Numbered from the stretch's first letter, positions 9,178 through 18,665 are shown. The stretch: DNA of 48,754 bases from an uncultured Saccharophagus sp. (GCA_937920545.1 CAKZUG010000067.1:1-48754), one strand, 5' to 3'. Notes: generated from the sequence alone by a model not told the origin. Made by a program: numbers and translations.

Positions 9178-10008
9178 TTATGCATTCGTCTCATTCACCA
9201 TAATAACCTTACGATGCGGGAACGGGATCTCGATATTAGCGGCATCTAATGCCTTTTTAATTTGCTCTGGCACAGAGTATAAAATATCAAAATAGTGCTC
9301 GCCTTTACAAAACGGTCGTACAAGAAAATCAACCGAGCTGTCATTTAATGTTTCAACTTCAATAAAAGGCGCAGGGTCTTTTAAAATATGCGGGTGGTTG
9401 TTGATAACACTTTCTATCACTTCACGTACTTTATCGGTGTTTTCACCGTATGCCACACCAAAATGCATATCAACACCACGTATATCAAAGTGAGAGTGGT
9501 TAATAATTTTTTGGCCCCATATTTGACTATTCGGAATAATAATTTGCTGGTTATCAAATGTCTGTAAAATAGTGGTAAACATATCCACTTCTAACACATT
9601 ACCAAAACAGCCTGCGGCATCAATAAAATCGCCCACTTTGTATGGTCTAAAAATTAATAGCATCACACCTGCCGCTAAGTTAGACATAGCACCTTGCAAG
9701 GCTAAACCAACCGCTAAACCGGCCGCACCCAAAAGCGCGACAATAGACGCTGTTTGCACACCAAAACGGTTAAGCACCGCAATAAATACAAACGCCAATA
9801 TTATATACCGCGCAAAACTACCAAAAAAACGAAATAACGTGTCGTCTAAATGCGCGTATCTCGCGCCAATCTTAATAATAAGGTTACGCACTTTACCCGC
9901 AAACCATAAGCCTACAAGCAATATCACAATGGCCAGTAAAATATTTGTCGCCCATGTTATGGCCGAGGGAATATATGCATTAACATCAATGCCTTGTAAC
10001 GAATCCAT
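9178..10008 (-). CDS. mscS: Small-conductance mechanosensitive channel
   Basis: Stretch-activated channel that releases solutes on osmotic downshock. The 276 residues are close to E. coli MscS (286). Three membrane helices lie at about 13-38, 65-85 and 88-125. The pore-lining TM3 is Gly/Ala-packed (GAAGLAVGLALQGAMSNLAAG), followed by the hallmark FRPYKVGDF and the beta-domain motif IIIPNSQIWGQKIINHS. The C-terminal domain ends with IEIPFPHRKV, as in MscS. The ATG at 10008 has AGGAG 7-8 nt upstream. It is monocistronic. Confidence 0.93.
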   Translation of the reverse strand: MDSLQGIDVNAYIPSAITWATNILLAIVILLVGLWFAGKVRNLIIKIGARYAHLDDTLFRFFGSFARYIILAFVFIAVLNRFGVQTASIVALLGAAGLAVGLALQGAMSNLAAGVMLLIFRPYKVGDFIDAAGCFGNVLEVDMFTTILQTFDNQQIIIPNSQIWGQKIINHSHFDIRGVDMHFGVAYGENTDKVREVIESVINNHPHILKDPAPFIEVETLNDSSVDFLVRPFCKGEHYFDILYSVPEQIKKALDAANIEIPFPHRKVIMVNETNA

Positions 10009-10236
10009 GTATTTCTCCTAAAAAGTAGTTTTATTGTAATGATTTTATTTATCTTGCTTTTAAGACACTCAGTGAGTGAGCTTATTCTAGTCAAAAAAAG
10101 TGTATTTGAATATGTCAAAGTACCTTTAGCAAATAGCGAGTGGTACATTAAGATAACCAAACTTAACCTAATCTGATTATTAAGGCTTGGATCTTTGCTG
10201 CTAAAACTCATCATCACCACTTTAAACACACTGTTT

Positions 10237-10454
10237 TAGCTAAGAAACCTCTGATTAACCTCGTAGCGTCTCTGTGTGACCTAGAGCGGTTAATGGCTAG
10301 GCGTCTTTTGCCGCTAATGGCCGTAGCCCTTAGCAAAAATGACCCATAGCCCTTATCAAAATGATAACAACGCAAGTGACTGCTCTAGGACTCGCCCTTC
10401 GGGGGTTTCAGAAAGCCAGAGATGCCGCGAGGTTAATCAGAGGTTCCCTAGCTA
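10237..10454. mobile_element. MITE-like element with long terminal inverted repeats, non-coding
   Basis: A 218-bp unit bounded by imperfect inverted repeats of about 35 bp. Both ends start TAGCTA and share AACCTCTGATTAACCTCG (left arm 10246-10264, right arm as its complement at 10428-10445). The symmetry continues inwards: TAGCGTCTCTG pairs imperfectly with CCAGAGATGCC, and CCTAGAGC (10280-10287) pairs with GCTCTAGG (10382-10389). The whole element could fold into one long hairpin. It has no open frame for a transposase. The middle holds a degenerate direct repeat around TAGCCCTTAGCAAAAATGA and TAGCCCTTATCAAAATGA. Non-autonomous transposon (MITE) is the best reading; a structured RNA or REP-type element is the alternative. 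Confidence 0.6.
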
Positions 10455-10588
10455 CATTATCTATTGCCTTATATTTTATCGCTGTCTAATTAACTGACAT
10501 TGTCTATAGTCAATATTGAATTTATTTATTATTTTTCGGTTTCCAATAAAAGACCGATAGAAAAATATTGATTATTGAAGGTATTTTT

Positions 10589-12148
10589 ATGCGTATTAAC
10601 CAGCCAATCACCCAGCGTAACGTGTCTTTATCGAGTAATACTAAGCTTGTCTCGACGACAAAACCCGATGGTAAAGTCACCCATGCCAACCAGCACTTTT
10701 GTGATATATCGGGCTACAGCTTAGAAGAGCTGAAAGACCAAGATCACAATATTGTTAGGCACCCAGACATGCCAAAACAAGCGTTTAAGGCGCTCTGGGA
10801 CAAGGTAAACCAAGGTAAAACTTGGCTTGGGCTGGTAAAAAACAGATGCAAAAATGGCGATCACTATTGGGTGAGTGCACTTGTTACACCCATTATAGAG
10901 AGCGGCAAGGTCTCTGGATTTCAATCAGTTAGAACAAAACCAAGTGAACAGGAAATCGAAAGCGCTAAACATGTTTACGAACGATTAAATAAAGGTAAAA
11001 AAACACAACGCTTTACGCTTAGTTTATTTCAGCAATTATTACTACTGAACTTATCTGTTGTAGGGTGTACGGCAATACCACTTATTTTATTTGGCACTGC
11101 AACATTAACGGTTATATCTAGTGTTATTTTAGCTGTATTAAGCAGTTTGGTTGGCGGGTTTATTATTTCGAAACCTTGGGCACAAGCAGCCCAAAACTCG
11201 ACCCATATTATTGATGATCGTGTCGCACTGCACGCCTATACTAATAGAGGCGATGAGCTTGGCCAACTATTACTTACACAAAAAATGCTAGAGGCTAAAT
11301 TACAAACTGTTGCATGGCGGCTAGTCGAATCTACCGACGAGCTAGAAAGCTTTGCTGAGTCGGCCGACAATGTCGCTTTTAGCACCACTGAAAAAATTGC
11401 ACAGCAAAAAGAACAAATACAACAGGTTGCGACTGCGATGCAAGAAATGTCAGTGACCGTGAATGAAGTAGCGCAAAATTCAGCACACGCAGCAGCAACA
11501 ACAAACCAATGTAAAGAAAACGCAACAACAGGTTTAAGTGTTGTCGAAAAAGGAATCAAAACAACCATCGAGCTATCCGACCAAGTCAAAAACACAGCGC
11601 AAGTGTTAAGTGATCTCGAAACGGTCGCACAAGGCATTGGTGGCGTTATTGAAGTCATTAGAAGTATTGCAGATCAAACAAATTTACTCGCGTTAAATGC
11701 CGCTATTGAAGCAGCAAGAGCTGGCGAGCAAGGCCGAGGTTTTGCCGTTGTTGCTGACGAAGTACGCAGCCTAGCAAGCAAGACGCAAACCTCAACAGAT
11801 GAAATACAAACTATGATAGAAACATTACAACAAACTGTAACCACCGCTGTTGGCTCCATGAATAATTGCGAAAATATGGCAAAAATAAACACGGATCATT
11901 CAAGCACAATGACAGCATCACTAGAAGGTATTTTACAGTCAGTAGAAGAGCTGAGTCATCAAGTGATACAAATCGCGACAGCATCAGAACAACAAGGCAC
12001 AGTCGCAGCTGAAATTAATGATAATATCACCAACATTAATCATTTATCCGATGAGGCAGTCACTCAAACACAGGCAACACAAAATGACATTAATGAGCTA
12101 GCCAAGCAAACCGCAAAACTAAAAACAGTGGCATCTCAATTTGCGTAA
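10589..12148 (+). CDS. Aer-type methyl-accepting chemotaxis protein with N-terminal PAS domain
   Basis: Energy/redox taxis receptor signalling to CheA through CheW. It has 519 residues. Residues about 15-115 form a PAS domain of the Aer type ([24 protein letters not shown], then [30 protein letters not shown]); in Aer this binds FAD. Two adjacent hydrophobic stretches (about 148-195) form the membrane hairpin with no sizeable periplasmic domain, so sensing is cytoplasmic. The MCP signalling tip is [35 protein letters not shown]. The start is the ATG at 10589 with GAAGG 7 nt upstream; the TTG at 10568 is less likely. A similar but distinct MCP tail survives about 930 bp downstream. Confidence 0.9.
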   Translation: MRINQPITQRNVSLSSNTKLVSTTKPDGKVTHANQHFCDISGYSLEELKDQDHNIVRHPDMPKQAFKALWDKVNQGKTWLGLVKNRCKNGDHYWVSALVTPIIESGKVSGFQSVRTKPSEQEIESAKHVYERLNKGKKTQRFTLSLFQQLLLLNLSVVGCTAIPLILFGTATLTVISSVILAVLSSLVGGFIISKPWAQAAQNSTHIIDDRVALHAYTNRGDELGQLLLTQKMLEAKLQTVAWRLVESTDELESFAESADNVAFSTTEKIAQQKEQIQQVATAMQEMSVTVNEVAQNSAHAAATTNQCKENATTGLSVVEKGIKTTIELSDQVKNTAQVLSDLETVAQGIGGVIEVIRSIADQTNLLALNAAIEAARAGEQGRGFAVVADEVRSLASKTQTSTDEIQTMIETLQQTVTTAVGSMNNCENMAKINTDHSSTMTASLEGILQSVEELSHQVIQIATASEQQGTVAAEINDNITNINHLSDEAVTQTQATQNDINELAKQTAKLKTVASQFA

Positions 12149-12187
12149 AAAATGTCTCATCTTTTACTATAAAAATTTTACTTAGTA

Positions 12188-13078
12188 TTAAAGATGATCT
12201 TTAACTGTATCACCTATCGTTTTTTTCACTATATAAATAGGTCTGTTTTTAACCTCTTTATATATGCGACCAATATATTCTCCAAGCAGGCCTAAAAAAA
12301 ACAGTTGAACACCGCCTAAAAATAAAATAGCAACCATAATGGAAGCGCATCCGGGCACATCTACACCCGTAATCAATGTCTTACAAACAACCCAAACACC
12401 ATAAACAAAGGCAAATAGAGAGATAAGTAAACCAAGATATACCCCCATGCGCACAGGAACAGAACTAAATGATGTAATACCGTTTAATGCAAAATTCCAA
12501 AGCGACCAATAATTAAACTTTGTATCGCCAGACGCCCTCTCGAGCCGAACAAACTCAATGGTAATATTAGAAAAGCCAGGCCAACAAAATAATCCCTTCA
12601 TAAAGCGATCTTTTTCTGGCAAAGATTTAATCACATCAACAACGCGACGATCCATTAACCGGTAGTCGCCCACGTTTTCAGGCATCGTTATTTCGCTAAA
12701 AAGATTAAACACCTTGTAAAAAAAACCCGCTGACTGGCGCTTTAAGCGCCGTATCGGCATCACGAGACACCCGTTTTGCATACACAACATCAATGCCTTT
12801 ATTGCAATGGTCGACCATGCTTAGAATAAGCTCTGGAGGGTCTTGTAAATCCGCATCGATAAGAATAACGGCATCACCCGAGGCATAATCTAAGCCTGCT
12901 GTCATAGCTGCTTATTTACCAAAATTACGAGACAAAATAACAACGTTAACTGACGAGTTTTGAGCAGCAATATCTTTAAGTCGTTGTGCAGTTTCGTCAA
13001 TCGAGCCATCATCGATACACACTGCTTCATAAGCACATGTTAACTGTTCAAGAATGGGAGTTAATGCCTTAAAAAAAC
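12188..13078 (-). pseudogene. Broken GtrB-like family 2 glycosyltransferase
   Basis: Remnant of a polyisoprenyl-phosphate sugar synthase (DPM1/GtrB type, GT2) that once made a lipid-linked sugar donor. Three lesions are visible. (1) The N-terminus is missing: homology starts at FFKALTPILEQLTCAYEAVC, so the usual first strand with the VVPLYNEE motif is gone. (2) A TAA at 12912-12914 replaces the expected Glu in the RNFGK(E)AAMTAGL motif. (3) An extra base near 12740 shifts the frame between DADTALK and RQSAGFFYKVFN. The rest is well preserved: LIDADLQDPPELI, NVGDYRLMDRRV, two C-terminal helices and GEYIGRIYKEVKNRP. It lies just downstream of, and on the same strand as, the GT-C-like gene, its natural partner type. 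Sequencing error could explain one lesion but not all three. Confidence 0.85.
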
Positions 13079-13141
13079 ATTAATCATCTGACCGAGCAAA
13101 CCGTAAATTTAAAAACGATAGCGTCGCAATTTGCGACGTAA
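13076..13141 (+). pseudogene. Tail fragment of a second methyl-accepting chemotaxis protein
   Basis: An open stretch reads NINHLTEQTVNLKTIASQFAT then TAA, matching the last residues of the intact receptor at 12085-12148 ([19 protein letters not shown], stop). The DNA also aligns, with many substitutions, so it is a diverged paralogue rather than a fresh copy. Nothing else of this receptor remains. The fragment begins exactly where the truncated glycosyltransferase on the other strand ends, pointing to a deletion junction near 13078. Confidence 0.75.
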
Positions 13142-13201
13142 ATGAGAATGACAATAGCGATAAGATACACTTAGAGACAATATAATGAAGTGAAGAGCTG
13201 A

Positions 13202-15043
13202 TCATTGCCCTTTATAAGAGTGCATGAGCCTTTTAAAATACGGACATACTTTTGCAGTGGGTTGTTGCCTGCGTCTATAAATAGCAACAAATATAATCAC
13301 TTGTGCAATCAATAACCCTTCGATTGGTTTACGGTAACGCCCCTCGTTGACTGAAATTGGCAATAGAACTTGAATTAAAAACCACATAGCTATTAAACTA
13401 GGTAGCATCCATTCGCCTAACATTTTTTTTCTGTTTTTAACTATTAACACCATTAATATTAAAAATAATGGAAACCAAACCCAACGCATAATACTATTTA
13501 TATTATCAATCACACGTTCAGAATTATTATCTGGCCACGACTGTGCAAAAAAGATAAAAATAAAATTCTCTTTGGTTATCGATAAGTATTCACTTAAACC
13601 AAAATCTAATTGATGCTTAGCAACGCTCCAATCATCGTTGCCGCTTTCTAATGCAGCGTAAACAGTGACTTTACCTTCACGTGCCGTCATCCACTCACTA
13701 AAAGGCGCAAATGGCTTCATCCCCATTGAAGGAGATCCAAATCCATGAGTCCAATTACCACCCTTAAATGATGTTTTTAGCTCAATTTCTTTTTTGCCAG
13801 ACTTTGAGTAAATAGAGGCTAAATGCCCCATACCATGTGGTGCAAAATGCCCAACGGTTTCATATGAGCGATACACTAATGGCCCCATGATTAAGCTAAG
13901 TGCTAATACGGAATACAAGGCCTTGGATATTTTATGCTCTTGCACTAACCATAACCATGTACAACATACGGCAGCAAAGGGTATACAAATACCGCGCGTT
14001 AAACCCGCAGCCACCCATAGGCATACCATAATAATAAAAGAGCTAAGTGTGCCTTTACGTTTACAGCGCCACGATGCCCATAACGCCAAACCCAGTAGCG
14101 GTAGCATGAGGGTTTCTTGCATAAAGTAACTGTAAATAGACATCCATGATGGTAAGGCACTTACCGCAACACACCCCCAAAGCGCAATGCTTTTAGACGT
14201 TTGTAGTTCGCGAAAAAAGCGATACCAAACATAAGAGTTAAACACGGCTAATAAGCTTGTAAAATACGCGACTAAACTGGGCATACCCAGCGTTAATTTA
14301 GCTAACGCACCAATATATAGTTGGTACATAACAGGATCTGTAAAGGCCATTAAATCTTGCCTTAACACTTGTGTGCCCTGCTCCCAATGCCGTTGCGCGT
14401 CGCTCCAAATATGGTTAACTGGGTTGTACTTAAAAATAACCCATACCTGTAAGGCATTAAATACACCAATAAATAAGTACGATAATTGCCGCTCGATTTT
14501 GGTTTTATTTTTAGCCTTATTAACGGTAATAAACAAAAAAGCACCCACTATAAAAACCAACAACCACACAACATGCACCCATAACCAGATACCGTGCATA
14601 CGGTGAGGCCGAATATCTAACGCAAACTGCCCACCATAGTTCAGTACCGTGATTTCGAGGCTGTTATCGCCCATTTGTAAAACATGAGAAAGATCTAGAT
14701 AAAACCCCGATTGATAATTTTGTAGCTGATCACTTGAAAAACCGCTTAAGTCAACCTCTTGATGATTAACGCGAATGCTCAATACTTTATCGTCGGGGGT
14801 AATTTTTAATGCGGTTGGTGTGAGTAGGCTAACGGGATATTTCGCATTAAACGTAAATACTTGATTATCAAACTTTGTATTATTTGAATAAGGTAAGGTG
14901 ATATCAGACGCTACTTTAACAGGGTCTGTTATCTGGGTACTTTCCATGTTAAATGATCTTGACGCTCCCACTGTTAAACCCATCGCAAGGCATAGCAACG
15001 CAATAAAAGCGGCAGTAATATAACGAGTAAACAGCGAAGTCAT
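13202..15043 (-). CDS. GT-C-like polytopic membrane glycosyltransferase
   Basis: Predicted inner-membrane protein of 613 residues, probably transferring a sugar from a polyprenyl-phosphate donor on the periplasmic face. The first helix (about 10-28) is followed by a soluble domain of about 120 residues with beta-sandwich character (about 35-150). About 10-11 further helices follow, beginning WLWVHVVWLLVFIVGAFLFI. The loop after the second of these helices holds the acidic motif HIWSDAQRHWEQG, placed like the catalytic Asp loop of GT-C enzymes; TRGICIP and NEGRYRKPIEGLL resemble later conserved loops. No close family name is recognised. The ATG at 15043 is taken. Its likely donor-making partner downstream (12188-13078) is broken; the intact GtrB-like gene at 25489 could supply the donor, which is an inference. 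Confidence 0.6.
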   Translation of the reverse strand: MTSLFTRYITAAFIALLCLAMGLTVGASRSFNMESTQITDPVKVASDITLPYSNNTKFDNQVFTFNAKYPVSLLTPTALKITPDDKVLSIRVNHQEVDLSGFSSDQLQNYQSGFYLDLSHVLQMGDNSLEITVLNYGGQFALDIRPHRMHGIWLWVHVVWLLVFIVGAFLFITVNKAKNKTKIERQLSYLFIGVFNALQVWVIFKYNPVNHIWSDAQRHWEQGTQVLRQDLMAFTDPVMYQLYIGALAKLTLGMPSLVAYFTSLLAVFNSYVWYRFFRELQTSKSIALWGCVAVSALPSWMSIYSYFMQETLMLPLLGLALWASWRCKRKGTLSSFIIMVCLWVAAGLTRGICIPFAAVCCTWLWLVQEHKISKALYSVLALSLIMGPLVYRSYETVGHFAPHGMGHLASIYSKSGKKEIELKTSFKGGNWTHGFGSPSMGMKPFAPFSEWMTAREGKVTVYAALESGNDDWSVAKHQLDFGLSEYLSITKENFIFIFFAQSWPDNNSERVIDNINSIMRWVWFPLFLILMVLIVKNRKKMLGEWMLPSLIAMWFLIQVLLPISVNEGRYRKPIEGLLIAQVIIFVAIYRRRQQPTAKVCPYFKRLMHSYKGQ

Positions 15044-15110
15044 AGAAAATCCAGTGTAGTTATTTTTTTAGGCTCTAGATTCTAGGCTTTAGCGGCTTTG
15101 TTGCGCGATC

Positions 15111-15236
15111 TTAGCCTCACAATCTTGACCTTACAACATTGACCTTACAACATTGACCTCACAACGTTGGTTTTACAATCTTGAACTAAAAAGCTCGACT
15201 TAAAACGCTCAATCTAAAAGCTTGGTTTTAAAAGTA
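15111..15236. repeat. Degenerate 14-bp tandem repeat, 9 copies
   Basis: Nine consecutive 14-mers without gaps: TTAGCCTCACAATC, TTGACCTTACAACA (twice, identical), TTGACCTCACAACG, TTGGTTTTACAATC, TTGAACTAAAAAGC, TCGACTTAAAACGC, TCAATCTAAAAGCT, TGGTTTTAAAAGTA. Similarity decays from left to right. It occupies the leader region of the GT-C-like gene (start 15043). Confidence 0.8.
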
Positions 15237-15438
15237 TGTTGAGAATCTCAAATCTACACTTTAATACAAAGTAAGTCGATTGAGCTACTTATAAAGCGTA
15301 CTCTAACCAGTTGAAGCCAATTTGTTTATTGTATACGTCTTTGGGCAATAGGTAGTAAGTATGACCACATAATGTAAACAATTAGATATATTTTTATTAG
15401 AATCAAAACTATAGACGAAAAAAGACAAAAAAAAGACG

Positions 15439-15462
15439 AAAAAAAAGGGCTTTCGCCCTTTT
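15439..15462 (-). terminator. Terminator after tRNA-Leu
   Basis: On the minus strand an AAAAGGGC / GCCCTTTT stem with a GAAA tetraloop is followed by a T-run. It lies directly past the tRNA 3' end, ending the secG-tRNA transcript. Confidence 0.9.
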
Positions 15463-15470
15463 GCTTTGTA

Positions 15471-15555
15471 TGGTGCCCTGAGCCGGACTTGAACCGGCAC
15501 GGCTTACGCCACTACCCCCTCAAGATAGCGTGTCTACCAATTCCACCACCAGGGC
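15471..15555 (-). tRNA. tRNA-Leu(GAG)
   Basis: 85 nt with encoded CCA (15471-15473). The acceptor stem GCCCTGG pairs with TCAGGGC. The D-loop has the leucine-type GGTGGAATTGGTAGACAC, the anticodon loop TTGAGGG gives anticodon GAG, a long variable arm (class II) follows, and the T-arm reads CCGGTTCAAGTCCGG. It lies just downstream of secG on the same strand, the usual place for this tRNA in Pseudomonas-like genomes. Confidence 0.96.
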
Positions 15556-15569
15556 TAATTCTTTTGAAG

Positions 15570-16004
15570 CTATTCTTGCGAGGCTTTTTCTTTTTCTATT
15601 TGTTCAGACGCTTCAATAATTTTTTGCTGGATTTCTTCAACTGAAGGTTGAGCACCTAAATTGGGTACGCCTTCATCAGTACTTGTTGACGGGATCGCAT
15701 TTTCAAGTGTTGGAATACCTTCAGCTTCTTGTGTTTCAATAAGTAAGCCTTCTTCGCCGTCAATCACTGTTGATTGATTTTTAGCCGAGATAGCTAAAAA
15801 CAAGCTTGTACCAAAAAAAACAGCGGCAAGTAAGCCCGTCATTTTAGAAAAGAAGTTACCTGAACCCGATGACCCAAATACTGTTTGTGACGCACCTGAA
15901 CCAAATGATGCACCCATCTCTGCGCCTTTACCCTGCTGAATCAAAATAAGACCAACAATACCGAGGGCAACAATAACATGAAATATTAGCAATAAATTTG
16001 CCAT
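15570..16004 (-). CDS. secG: Protein translocase subunit SecG
   Basis: Small SecYEG subunit that assists preprotein translocation across the inner membrane. Two helices are visible (about 2-20 and 52-72) around the signature IGLILIQQGKGAEMGASFGSGASQTVFGSSG. At 144 residues it is longer than E. coli SecG (110) because of an acidic Glu/Gln-rich tail (SVEEIQQKIIEASEQIEKEKASQE), of a kind often seen in this group. It is probably co-transcribed with the tRNA-Leu 14 bp downstream. The tpiA gene usually found between glmM and secG in Pseudomonas is absent. Confidence 0.95.
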   Translation of the reverse strand: MANLLLIFHVIVALGIVGLILIQQGKGAEMGASFGSGASQTVFGSSGSGNFFSKMTGLLAAVFFGTSLFLAISAKNQSTVIDGEEGLLIETQEAEGIPTLENAIPSTSTDEGVPNLGAQPSVEEIQQKIIEASEQIEKEKASQE

Positions 16005-16297
16005 TACTTTTTTACTCTTATATTAAAGTATCTAAAAACACGCTTAAAAGGGCGTTTTTAATTAATTTTTGTGCTCTTAAAAACACTTAAGAAGTATAAC
16101 CTAAGCTATTTATATAGTGCGTACAAAAAGGCAAAGACCAACCCTGTACTCGAGCGGGCGCCAATTCTATCTAAGATCATAAAAATATACAACGCCGAAA
16201 GCTATATTTATATAACATTGATCCTAATTTAGTATCATCACGGCCAATTAAACATCAGCTGCACTGTTTTTCATGGTGTTGAGTGCCCTCAGCTCAA
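16005..16297. other. Gap between glmM and secG
   Basis: 293 bp, AT-rich, with no coding potential. It should hold the secG promoter. A weak imperfect hairpin (AAAAACACGC / GGGCGTTTTT near 16035-16060) lies in the secG leader. I see nothing else. Confidence 0.4.
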
Positions 16298-17638
16298 CTA
16301 CGAGACCGCCTCGGTGACAATATCCGCCAATGTACGCGCCGTACGCTCCACCAGCTCGTGATCTTGGCCTTCAACCATAACGCGAATGAGAGGCTCTGTA
16401 CCTGATGGCCTTAACAATACACGACCTTTACCTTGCAGCTGCGCTGTTGCGGTTTTGACCGCCGCATTTATTTCGCTGTGGTTATCTAAATCAATGGCTT
16501 TCGCTACTTTCACGTTAATCATGGTTTGCGGCATTTTTTGCATACGCTGCTTAACAGTGTTTAACGGCTGTTTCTCTTCGCTCAAGGCATGTAACACCTG
16601 CAAAGCGGAAATAATACCATCGCCAGTCGTGGTGACATCGGAGCACACAATATGGCCAGATGATTCACCGCCAAGTAACCATCTGTTTTTCTTCATGATC
16701 TCGATAACATAGCGATCACCCACTTTTGCGCGGGCAAAAGGAATACCTAGCTTTTCGAGTGCGAGCTCGCAACCGAAGTTAGTCATTAGTGTGCCCACAA
16801 CACCATTACAGCCTTCGCCATGGCGCTGGCGATATGCAGCAATAATAAATAATAGCTGATCACCATCTAATATCTCGCCTTTATTGTCCACAAACATCAG
16901 TCTGTCGCCGTCACCGTCAAACGCGATACCTAGATCGGCATTTGTTTCGAGCACATGTCGCTGTAACTGCTGTAATTTTGTCGAGCCACAATTAAGGTTA
17001 ATATTTAATCCGTCGGGCTGGTTGCCAATGACTGAAACCCGCGCGCCCAACTCTTTAAACACTTTAGGTGCCACTTCATAAGTCGCGCCATTAGCGCAGT
17101 CTAAGGCGATATTCATACCGCGCAAATTAAAGCCCCACGGTAATGAGCCTTTACAAAATTCAATGTAACGCCCTTCTGCATCGTTAATACGAAACGCTTT
17201 GCCCAAATTAGCGCTGGTGCTCATGGTGCAATCAATTTGAGCCTCGATAGCTAACTCAACGTCATCTTCAAGTTTGGTGCCATCGGTATTAAAAAGCTTA
17301 ATGCCGTTGTCACCGTAAGGGTTATGTGACGCACTAATAACAATGCCTGCGCTCGCTTGAAAAGTACGCGTTAAATACGCCACAGCGGGTGTTGGCATTG
17401 GGCCTAATAAACCGACATCAACGCCCGCGTTAATTAAACCCGCTTCTAATGCCGATTCAAACATATAGCCCGAGATACGCGTGTCTTTGCCAATCAGCAC
17501 TAAACCCCGCTCACCCTCGCTTTTGGCCGCCAATACTTTACCAACGGCCCAGCCTAACTGTAAAAAAAACTGCGGGGTAATAACGCCTTCACCCACATGG
17601 CCGCGTATGCCGTCGGTACCAAAGTATTTTCTTGTCAT
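16298..17638 (-). CDS. glmM: Phosphoglucosamine mutase
   Basis: Converts glucosamine-6-phosphate to glucosamine-1-phosphate for UDP-GlcNAc, feeding peptidoglycan and LPS. It has 446 residues, matching E. coli GlmM (445). It starts [13 protein letters not shown]. The phosphoserine loop is [15 protein letters not shown] with Ser104 as the ASHNP serine. The metal loop is [13 protein letters not shown], the sugar loop GGESSGH and the phosphate-binding loop [17 protein letters not shown]. The ATG at 17638 has AGGA about 7 nt upstream. It lies downstream of folP in the standard ftsH-folP-glmM order. Confidence 0.96.
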   Translation of the reverse strand: MTRKYFGTDGIRGHVGEGVITPQFFLQLGWAVGKVLAAKSEGERGLVLIGKDTRISGYMFESALEAGLINAGVDVGLLGPMPTPAVAYLTRTFQASAGIVISASHNPYGDNGIKLFNTDGTKLEDDVELAIEAQIDCTMSTSANLGKAFRINDAEGRYIEFCKGSLPWGFNLRGMNIALDCANGATYEVAPKVFKELGARVSVIGNQPDGLNINLNCGSTKLQQLQRHVLETNADLGIAFDGDGDRLMFVDNKGEILDGDQLLFIIAAYRQRHGEGCNGVVGTLMTNFGCELALEKLGIPFARAKVGDRYVIEIMKKNRWLLGGESSGHIVCSDVTTTGDGIISALQVLHALSEEKQPLNTVKQRMQKMPQTMINVKVAKAIDLDNHSEINAAVKTATAQLQGKGRVLLRPSGTEPLIRVMVEGQDHELVERTARTLADIVTEAVS

Positions 17639-17706
17639 AATGTATCCTAAAGCCAGCAAATTAAATGCTGGGTGTATATTTTTTGGTTCGCTAAAGTACG
17701 CTTGGG

Positions 17707-18546
17707 TTATGTATTTAGCGGAATAAGTGCCTGAAGGGCTAACACATCTCGGGTTTGTGCCACATCGTGTACGCGAATGATACCTGCACCCGCTTGCGAT
17801 GCCAACATAGCAAGTGCAAGGCTACCCGCCAACCGATCTTGCGTATCGCGCCTCAATAAGCGCCCAATCATTGATTTACGCGATAAACCTGCGAGTACAG
17901 GAAAGCCTAATTGGGTGATGACACTTAACTGCTGCAGTAGCTCAATATTATGAGCATCGGTTTTACCAAACCCAAAACCAGGGTCAACCATAATATGGCG
18001 AGATTTAACGCCTGCACTTATTGCATGCTGACACCTTGCGCTCAAAAACGTAGCCACATCTGTTGTTACATCATTATAAGAGGGCTTATCTTGCATATTT
18101 TGAGGGCTGCCTTGCATATGCATAATACAAATAGGCAGTTGTGTCGCGACGGCGGCCTCTAACGCGCCGTCTTTTGTAAACGCACGCACATCGTTTAACA
18201 GCCCTGCTCCCAATGCATGCGCCTGAAGCATTAACGCGGGGCTGCTGGTATCAACAGAAATAACCGCATCGGTATGTTTAGCGAGTGCCTCTACCACGGG
18301 TAAAACACGGTCCATTTCTTCATTTAACGAGACAGCTTTTGCACCTGGGCGCGTCGACTCACCGCCCACATCAATAATATGCGCCCCTTGCTCAACCATT
18401 TGGCTGGCAACGTCACATGCGTGATGAAGATCAAGACCTTTATCTTGTATAAAACGGCCACCATCTGAAAACGAATCAGGTGTGACATTAAGCACCCCCA
18501 TGATGAGCGGGTAATCAGATTGAATATTAAATGGGTTATTTTGCAT
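17707..18546 (-). CDS. folP: Dihydropteroate synthase
   Basis: Condenses p-aminobenzoate with dihydropterin pyrophosphate in folate synthesis; it is the sulfonamide target. It has 279 residues with the family motifs [17 protein letters not shown] near the start, [12 protein letters not shown]-like [24 protein letters not shown], the LNDVRAF strand, [20 protein letters not shown] and [12 protein letters not shown]. It lies between ftsH and glmM, with the ftsH terminator 120 bp upstream. Confidence 0.96.
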   Translation of the reverse strand: MQNNPFNIQSDYPLIMGVLNVTPDSFSDGGRFIQDKGLDLHHACDVASQMVEQGAHIIDVGGESTRPGAKAVSLNEEMDRVLPVVEALAKHTDAVISVDTSSPALMLQAHALGAGLLNDVRAFTKDGALEAAVATQLPICIMHMQGSPQNMQDKPSYNDVTTDVATFLSARCQHAISAGVKSRHIMVDPGFGFGKTDAHNIELLQQLSVITQLGFPVLAGLSRKSMIGRLLRRDTQDRLAGSLALAMLASQAGAGIIRVHDVAQTRDVLALQALIPLNT

Positions 18547-18665
18547 AGATTTACGTCACTACTATCAATAGGGTTATAAAGAGAGCGATAAAGAAAGTTA
18601 TCAAACGAGGTCTTCAAGAAAGGCCATCAAGATTCGTTTTGGGCAAACATGAAATTTAGGGCAAT

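Noticed and set aside
9572-10021. Plus-strand frame of 149 residues over mscS
   Set aside because: Antisense shadow of a well-supported MscS gene; no ribosome site or known motif.
10021-10236. 90-residue minus-strand frame upstream of mscS
   Set aside because: No protein-like motif, no ribosome site; it overlaps the mscS promoter region.
13887-14129. Plus-strand frame of 80 residues inside the GT-C-like gene
   Set aside because: Antisense of transmembrane-coding sequence; no supporting signal.
15471-15555. Attachment-site duplication of the tRNA-Leu 3' end
   Set aside because: I looked for a second copy of the T-arm/acceptor sequence between the tRNA and 2.1 kb and saw none; no integrase is encoded in the window.
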